DNA from: Pseudochelatococcus sp050946405
GTDB lineage: Bacteria; Pseudomonadota; Alphaproteobacteria; Rhizobiales; Beijerinckiaceae
Assembly (NCBI RefSeq): GCF_050946405.1
Contig: NZ_JBMNUS010000002.1
Span: 545,395 to 609,394 of the forward strand
Direction of reading: 5' to 3'
DNA: 64,000 bases
Shown here one piece after another: positions 1-9,002 of this stretch (within the stretch, counting starts at the first letter, position 1; every line of letters begins with the position of its first letter). Made by a program: the position numbers and the translations under genes. Under the pieces are notes generated by a model. That model had not been told where the DNA came from. It searched no databases and saw nothing but the letters and a program-made list of their open reading frames with translations.

Positions 1-50
1 GTCTCGCCCGATCCCGAGCCCGCGGCGACAATGGCTACCTTCGGCTTCAT
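1..50 (-). CDS. 5' fragment of a gene running off the window, possibly a glycosyltransferase
   Basis: Only the first 16 codons are inside the window. The ATG on the minus strand overlaps the TGA stop of the upstream DUF4214 gene (ATGA arrangement), which supports translational coupling. The visible N-terminus reads MKPKVAIVAAGSGSGE, a short hydrophobic beta strand followed by a Gly/Ser-rich loop, as at the start of many glycosyltransferases or nucleotide-binding Rossmann proteins. The family assignment is inference from this short stretch and from the DUF4214 neighbour. Confidence 0.55.
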   Translation of the reverse strand, partial: MKPKVAIVAAGSGSGE

Positions 51-700
51 GGCCGCTCCCCGTCCTGTCCGCCGCCGGCGCGCGCCTCAAGAGCCCCGAT
101 CTGCTGCGTGAGGGCCTGAATACGCTGGCCAAGCTGCGCCTCGGAAGCCTTGCGCGCCTCGATCGTCTCTTCCAGACGGCGCTCGAGCTGCTGCACCTTG
201 CGCTCGGCCGCGTCCACGCGCGCCACCACCTGCCGCATGTAGCTCGCGAGGCGGGGAATATTGCGCATGATGCGCGCCAGCGCCGCGAGCTTGCGGCCGA
301 GCAGGGAGCGGCGAACGCGCTCCACGAAACGCTCCCGCGCGAGGCCGGAAATCCGCGCGCCGCGCGCCTGCGCCTCATCGGTCGCGGCAAGCGCGTCGAT
401 GACCTCGATCCGGCTCATCTCGCCGAGACGCAACCGTTGCAGGAAGCGGGCCGCATCCTCGCCGGCGGGCTCGCGCCCGAGCACGGCCAGATGCGCCGCC
501 CGCATGAACACCACATCGTAATGAGCGAGAAGCTCGGTCGCGGTGTAGTCGAGCCGCGCGGCGTCGACAGGCGGAGGGATGACATCCGCCCCGTTGACCG
601 CCGCAATCTCGGCATTGGCCCGCGCCTTGCGAGCCTCCACATCGGCACGGACCCGCTGCATCAGCGCATCGAGATCGTCCAGCGGCACCTGTTCACTCAC
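47..700 (-). CDS. DUF4214 domain protein with C-terminal coiled coil
   Basis: A 217-aa protein. Residues about 60-115 resemble the DUF4214 helical module (a tyrosine-rich stretch, then LAVLGREP and a following helix) that is often found attached to or next to surface glycan glycosyltransferases. Residues about 160-205 are Glu/Arg/Gln-rich with heptad character and should form a coiled coil. I place the start at a GTG preceded by GGGGGA 8 bases upstream; a longer frame reaches back to base 850 but its extra residues are Arg/Pro-rich and look non-coding. It overlaps the next gene by 4 bases. The biochemical role is unknown; a part in exopolysaccharide or glycoprotein assembly is inference. Confidence 0.75.
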   Translation of the reverse strand: MSEQVPLDDLDALMQRVRADVEARKARANAEIAAVNGADVIPPPVDAARLDYTATELLAHYDVVFMRAAHLAVLGREPAGEDAARFLQRLRLGEMSRIEVIDALAATDEAQARGARISGLARERFVERVRRSLLGRKLAALARIMRNIPRLASYMRQVVARVDAAERKVQQLERRLEETIEARKASEAQLGQRIQALTQQIGALEARAGGGQDGERP

Positions 701-1487
701 GTCGCCATTCCCCCGAACAACGAAGCCTCCCTGCGCTCCCGCGGGCCTGCGGCCTACAGCGATACACGCGGACAAAAACCGACGCCGCCGGAACCCCGGA
801 GGCATCATGACGGCGCTCACATCGACAGGACAGCGCCTCTTACCCCACATCGGAACTCATCACAACAAGTCAATTTGACGATCCATACACAGGACTTATC
901 CTTCTCAATTCGATATCCAGCATACCGAAATACATATGCGTATTAATAAGCGTAAAATGGTTAATGATTTTCACGCACCTGCATCTGCATTCGAAACGGC
1001 GAACGGGCACGGCGCCCGGCAGGACGGCGAGACCCGACGGATCGGCCGATCTCGCGGCGGGATCACGATCGTTATTGTTCCGAATTGACCGGATCAACGC
1101 AAGAGCTGCCCGGCGGACGTGCACGAAACGCAAGAAGAAATTCATTCTAGACGATACACGGGGGCGCGGTGATCATCGTCTTTATGGGCGTTGTCCCGCA
1201 ACGTACTGTCGTTCAACCGGCAGCGTGGCGTTTATACCATTGCACGGGCTCCGAAGGCCCTTCCCGACCGGCAGGGAGGGCGCGCCCGCGGGGCCGGCTG
1301 ATGTCGTCGGACATATCCGAGATACATTTGTCCGCCAAAAGCAGATGCGGGATGGAATCGGCGGCGTTCTCGTGCCAAACGTCGCCTGTCGATTTTCATT
1401 TGCGCCCCCTCCGCGCGAATCCGTCCTCCGGCTCGTCGCGGCGGCTCTCATCGACGGCAGAATGCGCTTCAGGGATGACTTCGGAAC
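701..1487. other. 787-bp intergenic region without a convincing gene
   Basis: Between the divergent DUF4214 gene and the efflux lipoprotein gene. Bases about 860-970 are clearly AT-richer than the surroundings and hold the likely promoter area. Short open frames in both directions exist, but they are Arg-rich, overlap each other and have no good ribosome site. I see no tRNA, terminator with a T run, or long repeat here. Confidence 0.6.
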
Positions 1488-3050
1488 ATGATCCACCGCC
1501 AGCGACATCGCGACCACCGCCGGGACACCACGACAAGCGCCATCGCGGGCCACGGCACTCGCGCGCGCGGCCTGTTGCGGGGCGGCGTGGCGATGTTGCT
1601 CGCCGGCGGGCTTTGCGCCTGCGCCGTGGGGCCGGATTACGAGAAGCCGCCGCTCGCCGTGCCGGCGGCCTGGAGCGGCGGCGGCAGCGCAACCGCCGCC
1701 AGGCCCGCCGATCTCGCCCGCTGGTGGAAGCGCCTGCGCGACCCGGTTCTGGACGGTCTCGTCGCGCAGGCCGTGGCGGGCAACCTCGACGCCGCCGCCG
1801 CGCGGGCGCGCATCCGCGAGGCCCGCGCGAGCTACGATCAGGCCGTCGGCGGCCTGTTTCCCTCACTCGACGCCTCCGCTTCCGCCTCGCGCAGCAAGAG
1901 CGGCGGGCCGGGCGGCTCGGGACAGGCGTCCGGCAACATATCGAACAGCCTGCGCGCCGGGCTCGACGCCGGGTGGGAAGTCGACCTGTTCGGCGCCAAC
2001 CGCCGCACCGTGGAAGCCGCCCGTTACGGGCTCGACGCCGCCGAAGAGGAATTGCGCGCCACGCTGCTGACGCTGATCGGCGATATCGCCACCAATTATG
2101 TCGACGTGCGCAGCTACCAGGCGCGTCTCGCCCTCGCCCGCCGCACCGCCGCCGCCCAGCGGGCCACGGCGGCGCTGACGAAAGCGCAATACGAGGCCGG
2201 CGCGGCGTCAGGCGTCGATCTCGCCAACGCCACCGGCCAGGCCGCCAGCACGGAGGCGGGCATTCCCACGCTGGAAGCGGCGCTGGCGCAGGCCATTCAC
2301 CGCCTCGGCGTGCTCACCGGCCAGGCGCCGACCGCCCTTTCCGGCCAGTTGCGCAAGAGCGCGCCGGTGCCCTCGCCCCGCCTGCCGCTGCCCGTCGGCG
2401 TGCCCGCCGACATCCTGCTCGCCCGGCCGGACGTCCGCGTCGCCGAGCGCCAGCTCGCGCAGGCGACGGCGCGCATCGGCGCGGCCGAGGCGGCGCGCTA
2501 CCCGGCCATCAGCCTCACCGGCAACGTGTCGACCGCAGGCGTACGGCTCGGCGATCTGGCGAAGAATTCCTCGATAAGCTGGTCTTTCGGGCCCAGCCTC
2601 AGCGTGCCGGTGTTCAACGCCGGCCAGTTGCAGGCCGCCGTGGAAGCGGCCCAGGCGCAGCGCGACCAGCAGTTCCTCAACCTGCGCGCCACCGTGCTCA
2701 CCGCGCTGGAAGAGGTCGAGAACGCCATCGTCGCGCTGGCGCAGGAGCGCCTGCGCTATCAGAAGCTGTCGCAGGCGGCGGCGAGCTACCGCGAATCCGC
2801 CCGCCTCGCCCGCACCTTGTTCGAAAGTGGCTCGACCAGCTTCATCGAGGTGCTCGACGCCGAACGCTCGCTCTATTCCGCCGAGGATGCCCTCATCCAG
2901 AGCGGCGTGAACATCACGCTGCATTATATCGCGCTCAACAAGGCGCTCGGCGGCGGATGGGACGGCGCGGCCGACGCCGGCAAACCCGAAATCGTCGACA
3001 GGATGGGGCCGCGCCCCGCCGCGTTCCTGCGCACGGCGGAAAAGAAGTGA
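1488..3050 (+). CDS. NodT-family outer-membrane efflux lipoprotein (RND pump channel)
   Basis: A 520-aa TolC-like outer-membrane factor that would form the exit duct of an RND-type drug or solvent efflux pump. A lipoprotein signal ends in GGLCAC followed by AVGPDYEKPP, the N-terminal hallmark of the NodT/OprM family; the second Cys would be lipidated. Two outer-membrane efflux repeats follow, with Ala-rich helices and conserved stretches such as GWEVDLFG and LPVGVPADILLARPDVRVAE. The start used is the first ATG; a TTG at 1575 would give a more compact signal peptide. No inner-membrane pump or adaptor gene is adjacent, so its partner must be elsewhere. Confidence 0.9.
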   Translation: MIHRQRHRDHRRDTTTSAIAGHGTRARGLLRGGVAMLLAGGLCACAVGPDYEKPPLAVPAAWSGGGSATAARPADLARWWKRLRDPVLDGLVAQAVAGNLDAAAARARIREARASYDQAVGGLFPSLDASASASRSKSGGPGGSGQASGNISNSLRAGLDAGWEVDLFGANRRTVEAARYGLDAAEEELRATLLTLIGDIATNYVDVRSYQARLALARRTAAAQRATAALTKAQYEAGAASGVDLANATGQAASTEAGIPTLEAALAQAIHRLGVLTGQAPTALSGQLRKSAPVPSPRLPLPVGVPADILLARPDVRVAERQLAQATARIGAAEAARYPAISLTGNVSTAGVRLGDLAKNSSISWSFGPSLSVPVFNAGQLQAAVEAAQAQRDQQFLNLRATVLTALEEVENAIVALAQERLRYQKLSQAAASYRESARLARTLFESGSTSFIEVLDAERSLYSAEDALIQSGVNITLHYIALNKALGGGWDGAADAGKPEIVDRMGPRPAAFLRTAEKK

Positions 3051-3134
3051 CACAGCGCACATGAAGCGGGACGCTCACTTCTTATAGTGGAAGAATCGCG
3101 TCGCCCGACGCCGGGCGCATGAGGAGAAGCCAGC

Positions 3135-4073
3135 ATGACACGCCGACTCGGCCAGACAGACATCGCCATCGCCCCGCTCGTCTTCGGCACCAATGTCATC
3201 GGCTGGACGGCCGACGAGGCGACGTCCTTCGCCCTGCTGGACGCCTTCGTCGCGGAAGGCTTCACCGCGCTGGACACGGCCGACGTCTATTCGCGCTGGG
3301 TGCCGGGCAACGACAGCGAGAGCGAGCGGATCATCGGGCGCTGGCTGAAGGCGCGCGGCAACCGGGACGGAATCCACCTTTTCACCAAGGTGGGCTCGGA
3401 TGTCGGGCAGGGAAAGATCGACCTTTCCGCCAAATGGATAGAGCAGGCCGTCGAAGCGTCGCTGCAACGCCTGCAGACGGATTACATCGATCTCTATCAG
3501 AGCCATTGGCCCGATCCCACCGTATCGCAGGAAGAGACGCTCACCGCCTACGACCGCCTCATCCGGGCCGGCAAGGTGCGTTTCATCGGCGCGTCCAATT
3601 ACGACGCCGCGCTGCTGTCGGAGGCGCTTTCGGTATCGGCCGACAAGGGCCTGCCGCGCTACCGGACGCTTCAGAACGAATACAACCTGCACAAGCGGGA
3701 TACCTTCGAGGGGCCGGTGCAGGAACTGGTGCTGCGGGAGGGAATCGGCGTCATCTCGTATTACGCGCTGGCCGCGGGCTTCCTCACCGGCAAATACCGC
3801 ACGGAGGCGGACCTGAAGGGAGCGCGCGGCGAAAGCGTCAGGCGCTATCTCGACGAGCGCGGCCTGCGCATTCTGGCCGCCCTCGACACGGTGGCCGGGC
3901 GGACCGGGGCGGCCCATTCCGAAATCGCGCTGGCGTGGATCATCGCGCAGCCCGGCATCACCGCGCCCATCGCTTCCGCCACCTCGCTCCCGCAACTGGA
4001 AAGCCTCGTCAGGGGCGCGCGCCTCGCCCTCGCGCCGGAGGACCTCGCGCTGCTGACGGAAGCCGGCCGCTGA
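3135..4073 (+). CDS. Aldo/keto reductase
   Basis: A 312-aa NAD(P)H-dependent aldo/keto reductase with the TIM-barrel signature. The catalytic tetrad is visible: Asp and Tyr in LDTADVYS, Lys in FTKVG and His in YQSHWPD. The segment LQNEYNLHKRD and the C-terminal IAPIASATS motif fit the AKR families that reduce aldehydes and ketones. The ATG follows GAGGAGAAGCC. The gene lies 84 bases after the efflux lipoprotein gene on the same strand. The physiological substrate cannot be told from sequence. Confidence 0.92.
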   Translation: MTRRLGQTDIAIAPLVFGTNVIGWTADEATSFALLDAFVAEGFTALDTADVYSRWVPGNDSESERIIGRWLKARGNRDGIHLFTKVGSDVGQGKIDLSAKWIEQAVEASLQRLQTDYIDLYQSHWPDPTVSQEETLTAYDRLIRAGKVRFIGASNYDAALLSEALSVSADKGLPRYRTLQNEYNLHKRDTFEGPVQELVLREGIGVISYYALAAGFLTGKYRTEADLKGARGESVRRYLDERGLRILAALDTVAGRTGAAHSEIALAWIIAQPGITAPIASATSLPQLESLVRGARLALAPEDLALLTEAGR

Positions 4074-4094
4074 CCGCCCGCGGCAAACGGTCGC

Positions 4095-4152
4095 TGCGGT
4101 AAAATATGAAATCCGAGCGCATGTTCCGCTTCCATCGGAAGGCGCGCTCGGA
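4095..4152. repeat. Mosaic palindrome, family C (partial copy)
   Basis: Starts with TGCGGTAAAATAT, the same block seen in the 38230 copy, followed by a hairpin with arms CCGAGCGC (4113-4120) and GCGCTCGG (4144-4151). It sits between the aldo/keto reductase stop and the PHA synthase start and may act as a transcript 3'-end structure. Confidence 0.7.
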
Positions 4153-4249
4153 CGAAAAACGCCGGCGCGACGGGAAATGCTGGCGGGCCGGGTGCCCGCG
4201 ATGTACAACGAAACCGTCAAGCGTGTACGCGACGAGGATCTCAGTCCCG

Positions 4250-6109
4250 ATGGCGAAGCCGACCGAAACCGCAGACAGCACGTCGATCCTGCCCGCGCCC
4301 CTCCCGCGGCAGGCGGCGGCGCCTTTCGCCCCTCCCGCGAAGGATTGGGAGCTGTTCTCGCTGCCGAGCGCCGAGGAGGTGCTGGGGCAGGAAGGTTTCA
4401 AATCGTTCGACCGCATGCGCGAGGCGCTGACGGCTCAATTTTCCGGCGGCCTGTCGCCGGCGGCGCTGTCGCTGGCGTTTTACGACTGGGCGATCCATCT
4501 CGCGCACGCGCCCGGCAAGCGGGCGGAATTGGGCTACAAGGCCGTGCGCAAGGGCGCCCGCTTCGCGAACTACCTGACGGCGACGGCCGTCGATCCGAAC
4601 ACGCCCCCCTGCATCGCGCCCCTGCCCGGCGATCAGCGCTTCACCGGCGAGGCGTGGCGGGAAGCGCCGTTCTGCTTCATCGCGCAGGCGTTCCTGCTGC
4701 ATCAGCAGTGGTGGCACAACATCACCCATGAAGTGCCGGGCGTCACGCCGCACAACGAGGATGTGGTGAGCTTCATCGCGCGCCAGATCCTGGATGTCTT
4801 CGCGCCCTCGAACAACCCGTTCACCAACCCGGAAGTGATCCGCAAGACGCAGGAAACCGGCGGCGCGAATTTTCTGCAAGGCTGGTGGAACTGGCTTGAG
4901 GACGCGAGCCGCACCGTCACCGGGCAGCCGCCCGTGGGTTCGGAAAACTTCGTCGTGGGCCGCGATGTCGCGGTGACGCCGGGCAAGGTGGTGTTCCGCA
5001 ACCACCTCATCGAGCTGATCCAGTACGCGCCGGCGACGGAGAACGTGCATGCCGAGCCCGTCCTGATCGTGCCGGCGTGGATCATGAAATACTATATCCT
5101 CGACCTGTCGCCGCACAATTCGCTGGTCCGCTATCTGGTCGGGCAGGGCTATACCGTCTTCTGCATTTCATGGCGCAACCCGGACGCGGATGACCGCGAC
5201 CTGAAGCTCGACGATTACCGCAAGCTCGGCATCGTCGCCGCGCTGGAGGCGGTGAACGCCGTCCTGCCGGGCCGCAAGACGCATGCGATCGGCTATTGTC
5301 TGGGCGGCACCCTGCTCGCCATCGCCGCCGCCGCCATGGCGCGCGCGGGCGACGACCGGCTGGCGACGGTGACGCTGCTCGCGGCGCAGACGGATTTTTC
5401 GGAGCCGGGCGAACTCGCCCTCTTCATCGACCACAGCCAGGTGCATTTCCTCAAGAGCGTGATGTGGAACAGGGGCTATCTGGACTCCAGCCAGATGGCC
5501 GGCGCCTTCCAGCTTCTGCGCTCCAACGATCTCATCTGGTCGCGGCTGGTGCACGACTATCTGCTGGGCGAACGCGCGCCCCTCATCGACCTGATGGCGT
5601 GGAACGCCGATTCGACGCGCATGCCCTACCGGATGCATGCCGAGTATCTCAAGCGGCTCTATCTCGACAACGAGCTGGCGGCGGGGCGTCTCCTCGTCGA
5701 CGGCCGGCCGGCGGCGCTCCAGAACATCCGCACGCCGCTTTTCGTCGTCGGCACGGAGCGCGATCACGTCGCGCCGTGGCCGTCCGTTTACAAGATCCAC
5801 TACATCACGGACACCGAAGTCACGTTCGTGCTCACCAGCGGCGGTCACAACGCCGGCATCGTCAGCGAGCCGGGCCGGCCGCGGCGGCGCTACCGCATCG
5901 CGCGCAAGGCCGCGACCGACACCTGCCTCAGCCCGCAGGAATGGGCCGAGGCGGCCGCGCCGCACGACGGCTCGTGGTGGCCCGCGCTGACGGAATGGCT
6001 GCACCGCCACTCATCGCCCGGCCTCGTGCCGCCCCCCGCCCTGGGCGCGCCCGAGCGCGGCTTTCCCGCCGTCGCCGACGCCCCCGGCACCTATGTGTTG
6101 CAGAGGTAG
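4250..6109 (+). CDS. phaC: Class I poly(3-hydroxyalkanoate) polymerase
   Basis: Polymerises (R)-3-hydroxyacyl-CoA (mainly 3-hydroxybutyryl-CoA) into polyhydroxyalkanoate at the granule surface, releasing CoA. The chosen ATG gives 619 aa, in the class I range; a frame open from 4106 adds 48 Arg-rich residues that come partly from a palindromic repeat. The catalytic triad is visible: Cys350 in the lipase-like box GYCLGG, Asp454 in MAWNADSTRMP and His533 in SGGHNAG. The N-terminal region carries the synthase cap-domain sequences (FLLHQQWW). The MaoC-Pta fusion gene starts 6 bases after its stop, so the two are surely co-transcribed. Confidence 0.96.
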   Translation: MAKPTETADSTSILPAPLPRQAAAPFAPPAKDWELFSLPSAEEVLGQEGFKSFDRMREALTAQFSGGLSPAALSLAFYDWAIHLAHAPGKRAELGYKAVRKGARFANYLTATAVDPNTPPCIAPLPGDQRFTGEAWREAPFCFIAQAFLLHQQWWHNITHEVPGVTPHNEDVVSFIARQILDVFAPSNNPFTNPEVIRKTQETGGANFLQGWWNWLEDASRTVTGQPPVGSENFVVGRDVAVTPGKVVFRNHLIELIQYAPATENVHAEPVLIVPAWIMKYYILDLSPHNSLVRYLVGQGYTVFCISWRNPDADDRDLKLDDYRKLGIVAALEAVNAVLPGRKTHAIGYCLGGTLLAIAAAAMARAGDDRLATVTLLAAQTDFSEPGELALFIDHSQVHFLKSVMWNRGYLDSSQMAGAFQLLRSNDLIWSRLVHDYLLGERAPLIDLMAWNADSTRMPYRMHAEYLKRLYLDNELAAGRLLVDGRPAALQNIRTPLFVVGTERDHVAPWPSVYKIHYITDTEVTFVLTSGGHNAGIVSEPGRPRRRYRIARKAATDTCLSPQEWAEAAAPHDGSWWPALTEWLHRHSSPGLVPPPALGAPERGFPAVADAPGTYVLQR

Positions 6110-6115
6110 AGCATC

Positions 6116-7546
6116 ATGAGCGTCGCCCCGGAAGCCGGCCCCGTCCTGCGCAACCGCACGTTCGACGAAATCGCCGTCGGCGACACGGCGTCGCTGACGC
6201 GCACCGTCGGGCGCGACGACATCGACCTGTTCGCCGCCGTTTCCGGCGACGTCAACCCCGCCCATCTCGACAGCGCCTTCGCCGCGACCGGCCTGTTCGG
6301 CCATGTGGTGGCGCACGGCATGTGGACGGCGGCGCTGATCTCGGCGGTTCTCGGCACGCGGCTGCCCGGCCCCGGCACCGTCTATCTCGGGCAGGATCTG
6401 CGCTTCATCAAGCCCGTGAGCCTCGGCGACACCATCACCGCCACCGTCACCGTGGCGGAACGGCGCCCCGACAAGCGCATCCTCACGCTCGACACGCGCT
6501 GCACCAACCAGCACGGCGCGGAAGTGCTCACCGGCACGGCGACGGTCATCGCCCCCGACACCAAGGTGGAATGGCCGCAGAAGCCGCTGCCGCAGATTTC
6601 CGTTCAACGGCACGATCTGTTCGAGGGCTTCATCGCCCGCGCCAGGGACGGCGCGCCGCCGCGCACCGCCGTCGTGCATCCCTGTTCGTCGGATGCGCTC
6701 ATCGCCGCCGTGAAGATGCGGGAACTGGGGCTGATCGACCCCGTGCTCGTCGGCCCGGAGGCGCGCATCCGCGAGATCGCCGCCGAAGCCGGCGTGGCGC
6801 TGGACGGCATGGCCATCGAGCCGGCGGCGCACAGCCACGCCGCCGCCGCCCGCGCCGTCGAACTCGTCGTCGCCGGCAAGGCGGAGGTGCTGATGAAGGG
6901 CAGCCTGCACACCGACGAACTGCTCGCCGCCGTGCTCGCGCCCGCCGCCGGCCTGCGCACGGAACGGCGCATCAGCCACATCCACGTCATGGACGTGCCC
7001 GCCTACGACAAGCCGCTGATCGTCACCGACGCCGCCATCAACATCCGCCCGACGCTGGCGCACAAGCGCGACATCTGCCAGAACGCCATCGATTTCGTGC
7101 GCGCCATCGGCGTCGAGGAACCGCTGGTCGCGGCGCTCGCGGCGGTGGAAAAGGTCAATGACAAGATGCCCGCGACCCTGGAGGCCGCGGCGCTCACCGT
7201 CATGGCGCTGCGCGGGCAGATCACCGGCGGCAAGGTCGACGGGCCATTGGCGTTCGACAACGCCATCAACCGCGACGCCGCGACGGCCAAGGGCATCGTC
7301 TCGCCGGTGGCGGGGCAGGCCGACATCCTGCTCGTGCCGGACCTGGAGGCCGGCAACATGCTGGCGCGCCAGCTCGTCTATTTCGCGCACGCGGACACGG
7401 CCGGGCTGGTGCTCGGCGCGCGGGTGCCGATCATCCTCACGAGCCGCGCCGACTCGCTGCGCGCCCGCGTCGCCTCCGCCGCGCTCATCAAGCTGATGTG
7501 CGCGCATCGGATCGGATATTGGGGCAGCGAGAGCAAAATCCACTGA
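6116..7546 (+). CDS. Bifunctional enoyl-CoA hydratase (MaoC) / phosphate acyltransferase
   Basis: A 476-aa fusion. Residues about 10-135 form a MaoC-type hot-dog domain with the (R)-hydratase Asp-x4-His motif (Asp45, His50 in SGDVNPAH), expected to make (R)-3-hydroxyacyl-CoA for PHA. Residues about 155-470 are a phosphate acetyl/butyryltransferase domain that exchanges CoA for phosphate. The gene follows phaC by 6 bases. In related genomes this pair is often followed by ackA and fabI; here neither follows, fabI lies at 39855 and no acetate kinase is in the window. The fusion is known; the exact in vivo flux direction is inference. Confidence 0.93.
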   Translation: MSVAPEAGPVLRNRTFDEIAVGDTASLTRTVGRDDIDLFAAVSGDVNPAHLDSAFAATGLFGHVVAHGMWTAALISAVLGTRLPGPGTVYLGQDLRFIKPVSLGDTITATVTVAERRPDKRILTLDTRCTNQHGAEVLTGTATVIAPDTKVEWPQKPLPQISVQRHDLFEGFIARARDGAPPRTAVVHPCSSDALIAAVKMRELGLIDPVLVGPEARIREIAAEAGVALDGMAIEPAAHSHAAAARAVELVVAGKAEVLMKGSLHTDELLAAVLAPAAGLRTERRISHIHVMDVPAYDKPLIVTDAAINIRPTLAHKRDICQNAIDFVRAIGVEEPLVAALAAVEKVNDKMPATLEAAALTVMALRGQITGGKVDGPLAFDNAINRDAATAKGIVSPVAGQADILLVPDLEAGNMLARQLVYFAHADTAGLVLGARVPIILTSRADSLRARVASAALIKLMCAHRIGYWGSESKIH

Positions 7547-7570
7547 TTTCGCTCTCGCCGTTCGCCCCGC

Positions 7571-8338
7571 TCAGCGGGCGGGGCGCGGACCGACGAGAGC
7601 GAAGTAGACGCCCTGCGGGTCCCGGCCGATCACGATGAATTCCTCGCCGGGCACCTCGTGCGGGCCATGCGCCACCTGCCCGCCGTTCACCGTGATTCTG
7701 GCGATGGCGGCGTCGATATCCGTGACGCCGAAGTAGAACGTCCAGACCGGATGCGGCACTTCCGGCGGAGCGGGCAGCACGGCGCCGAAGGTGACGTCTC
7801 CGCGATCGAGCAACTGATAGACGCCCTGCTCACCCATCGGTATCGCCTGCCCCTTCGTCCAGCCGAAATGGCGGGCGTAGAAGGAAAAAGCCGCTTCCGG
7901 GTCGCTGGTCGCCAGTTCGTTCCAGCGACAATGACCGGCGTCGTTCAGCGAGAAGGCGCGGCTTTCGCCCTCCTCCGCGCTGGCGATGAGGCAAAAGACC
8001 GCCCCTTGCGGATCGGCGACGACCGCGAAGCGCCCGACGCCCGGAATATCCGTCGGCGGCACATGCCGGCTCGCGCCGTCTTCCGCCAGGGCGGAAACGG
8101 TTGCATCGACATCCGCGACGCCGATATAGCCGACCCAGCCCGGAACGCCGTTTTCAGGAACGGACATGAGGCCGCCGATATCTTCCCCGCCCGCGGCGAA
8201 AATGCGATAGCGGCCGGGATCGGCGGGATCGAAGGGCCGGCTGGTCCAGCCGACCACTTCGCCATAGAAGGCCGCGGCCGCTTCCGGATCGTTCGCCATC
8301 AGTTCATACCAGATGAAGGCACCGTGCTGCGAGGTCAT
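7571..8338 (-). CDS. Two-domain VOC (glyoxalase/bleomycin-resistance fold) protein
   Basis: A 255-aa protein made of two vicinal-oxygen-chelate modules, residues about 5-120 and 135-253. Each begins with a WYELMAND / WNELATSD type strand and ends with a DPQG(A/V)xF strand, the pattern of the CFP-30/hydroxylase-like VOC proteins common in actinobacteria and proteobacteria. The substrate is unknown. It lies 10 bases downstream of the DUF1428 gene on the same strand, so both should share the promoter near 8703-9000. The 3' end converges on the MaoC-Pta gene with a gap of 24 bases. Confidence 0.88.
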   Translation of the reverse strand: MTSQHGAFIWYELMANDPEAAAAFYGEVVGWTSRPFDPADPGRYRIFAAGGEDIGGLMSVPENGVPGWVGYIGVADVDATVSALAEDGASRHVPPTDIPGVGRFAVVADPQGAVFCLIASAEEGESRAFSLNDAGHCRWNELATSDPEAAFSFYARHFGWTKGQAIPMGEQGVYQLLDRGDVTFGAVLPAPPEVPHPVWTFYFGVTDIDAAIARITVNGGQVAHGPHEVPGEEFIVIGRDPQGVYFALVGPRPAR

Positions 8339-8348
8339 GTCATTCTCC

Positions 8349-8702
8349 TCAAACGTCGAGAAGCGGCGCGAAGCCGCCGAAGATCATGCGTTTGGCGTCG
8401 AAGGGCATCCGTTCGCCCATTTCCTTCATGCGCGGGTCGGCCTCCATCTTCCGGTAGGCGGCATCGCGCACCTCCTTCGAGGGATATTCGATCCAGGCGA
8501 AGACGACGACCTCGCCCTCCTCCGCTTTCACCGCGCCGCGAAAATCGGTGATCTTGCCGTCGGGCACGTCGTCGCCCCAGCATTCGACCACCCGTGTCGC
8601 GCCATATTCCTTGAACAGAGGCGCCGCCCCGGCGGCATGCTTGCGGTATTCCTCCCGGTTGGCGGCCGGCACGGCCGCCACGAAACCGTCGACATAGTTC
8701 AT
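8349..8702 (-). CDS. DUF1428 family protein
   Basis: A 117-aa protein beginning MNYVDGFVAAVP, typical of DUF1428 (dimeric alpha/beta-barrel related, YbaA-like). Conserved features are the DGFVxxVP start, VVxCWGDDVPDGK and the MxxDPRM block near residue 87-95. The start is set by GGGAGAG 5 bases ahead of the ATG; longer in-frame sequence upstream is Arg/Ala-rich and non-conserved. No enzymatic role is established for the family. It is the first gene of a two-gene unit with the VOC protein and is divergent from the MarR gene. Confidence 0.88.
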   Translation of the reverse strand: MNYVDGFVAAVPAANREEYRKHAAGAAPLFKEYGATRVVECWGDDVPDGKITDFRGAVKAEEGEVVVFAWIEYPSKEVRDAAYRKMEADPRMKEMGERMPFDAKRMIFGGFAPLLDV

Positions 8703-8984
8703 CGCTTCTCTCCCTGATCCGCATGAAGCGGCCGCCGTCCGAACAAACGGCCGCAGGTGCGCCCCCGCTCGCGGCGCGCCCGTCCGTGCAGGCTTCCCAC
8801 CGCGTTCCCCGGCCGGAGCGGCGAACGTTCGAACGGAATCGCGCCGCCGCTCCGTCATATTGTTTTCGCATCAGGTTTCCCCGGCCCGAGGAACCGGGAA
8901 GTGCATGCGCTGTCCGCCTGATGCGATAAAACACCGACATGATGTCGCATCGTGATCTTTGCCGTTTGACGCGCCATCGCCAAT

Positions 8985-8996
8985 GTTGATATCAAC
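8985..8996. promoter_or_regulatory. Palindromic operator candidate for the MarR regulator
   Basis: GTTGATATCAAC is a perfect 12-bp palindrome, extending to 18 bp with one mismatch. It overlaps a possible -10 (TATCAA) placed 18 bases after TTGACG at 8966-8971, just before the MarR coding region. MarR proteins classically bind such short palindromes and repress their own promoter and the divergent genes. Confidence 0.6.
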
Positions 8997-9002
8997 GTTT
9001 TT

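Noticed and set aside
870..1491. Open frames in the 701-1487 gap
   Set aside because: They overlap on opposite strands, are Arg-rich and lack ribosome sites or family resemblance.
1169..3064. 631-codon frame overlapping the efflux lipoprotein gene
   Set aside because: Arg-rich frame shift of the NodT-type gene; the NodT frame has the lipoprotein signal and family motifs.
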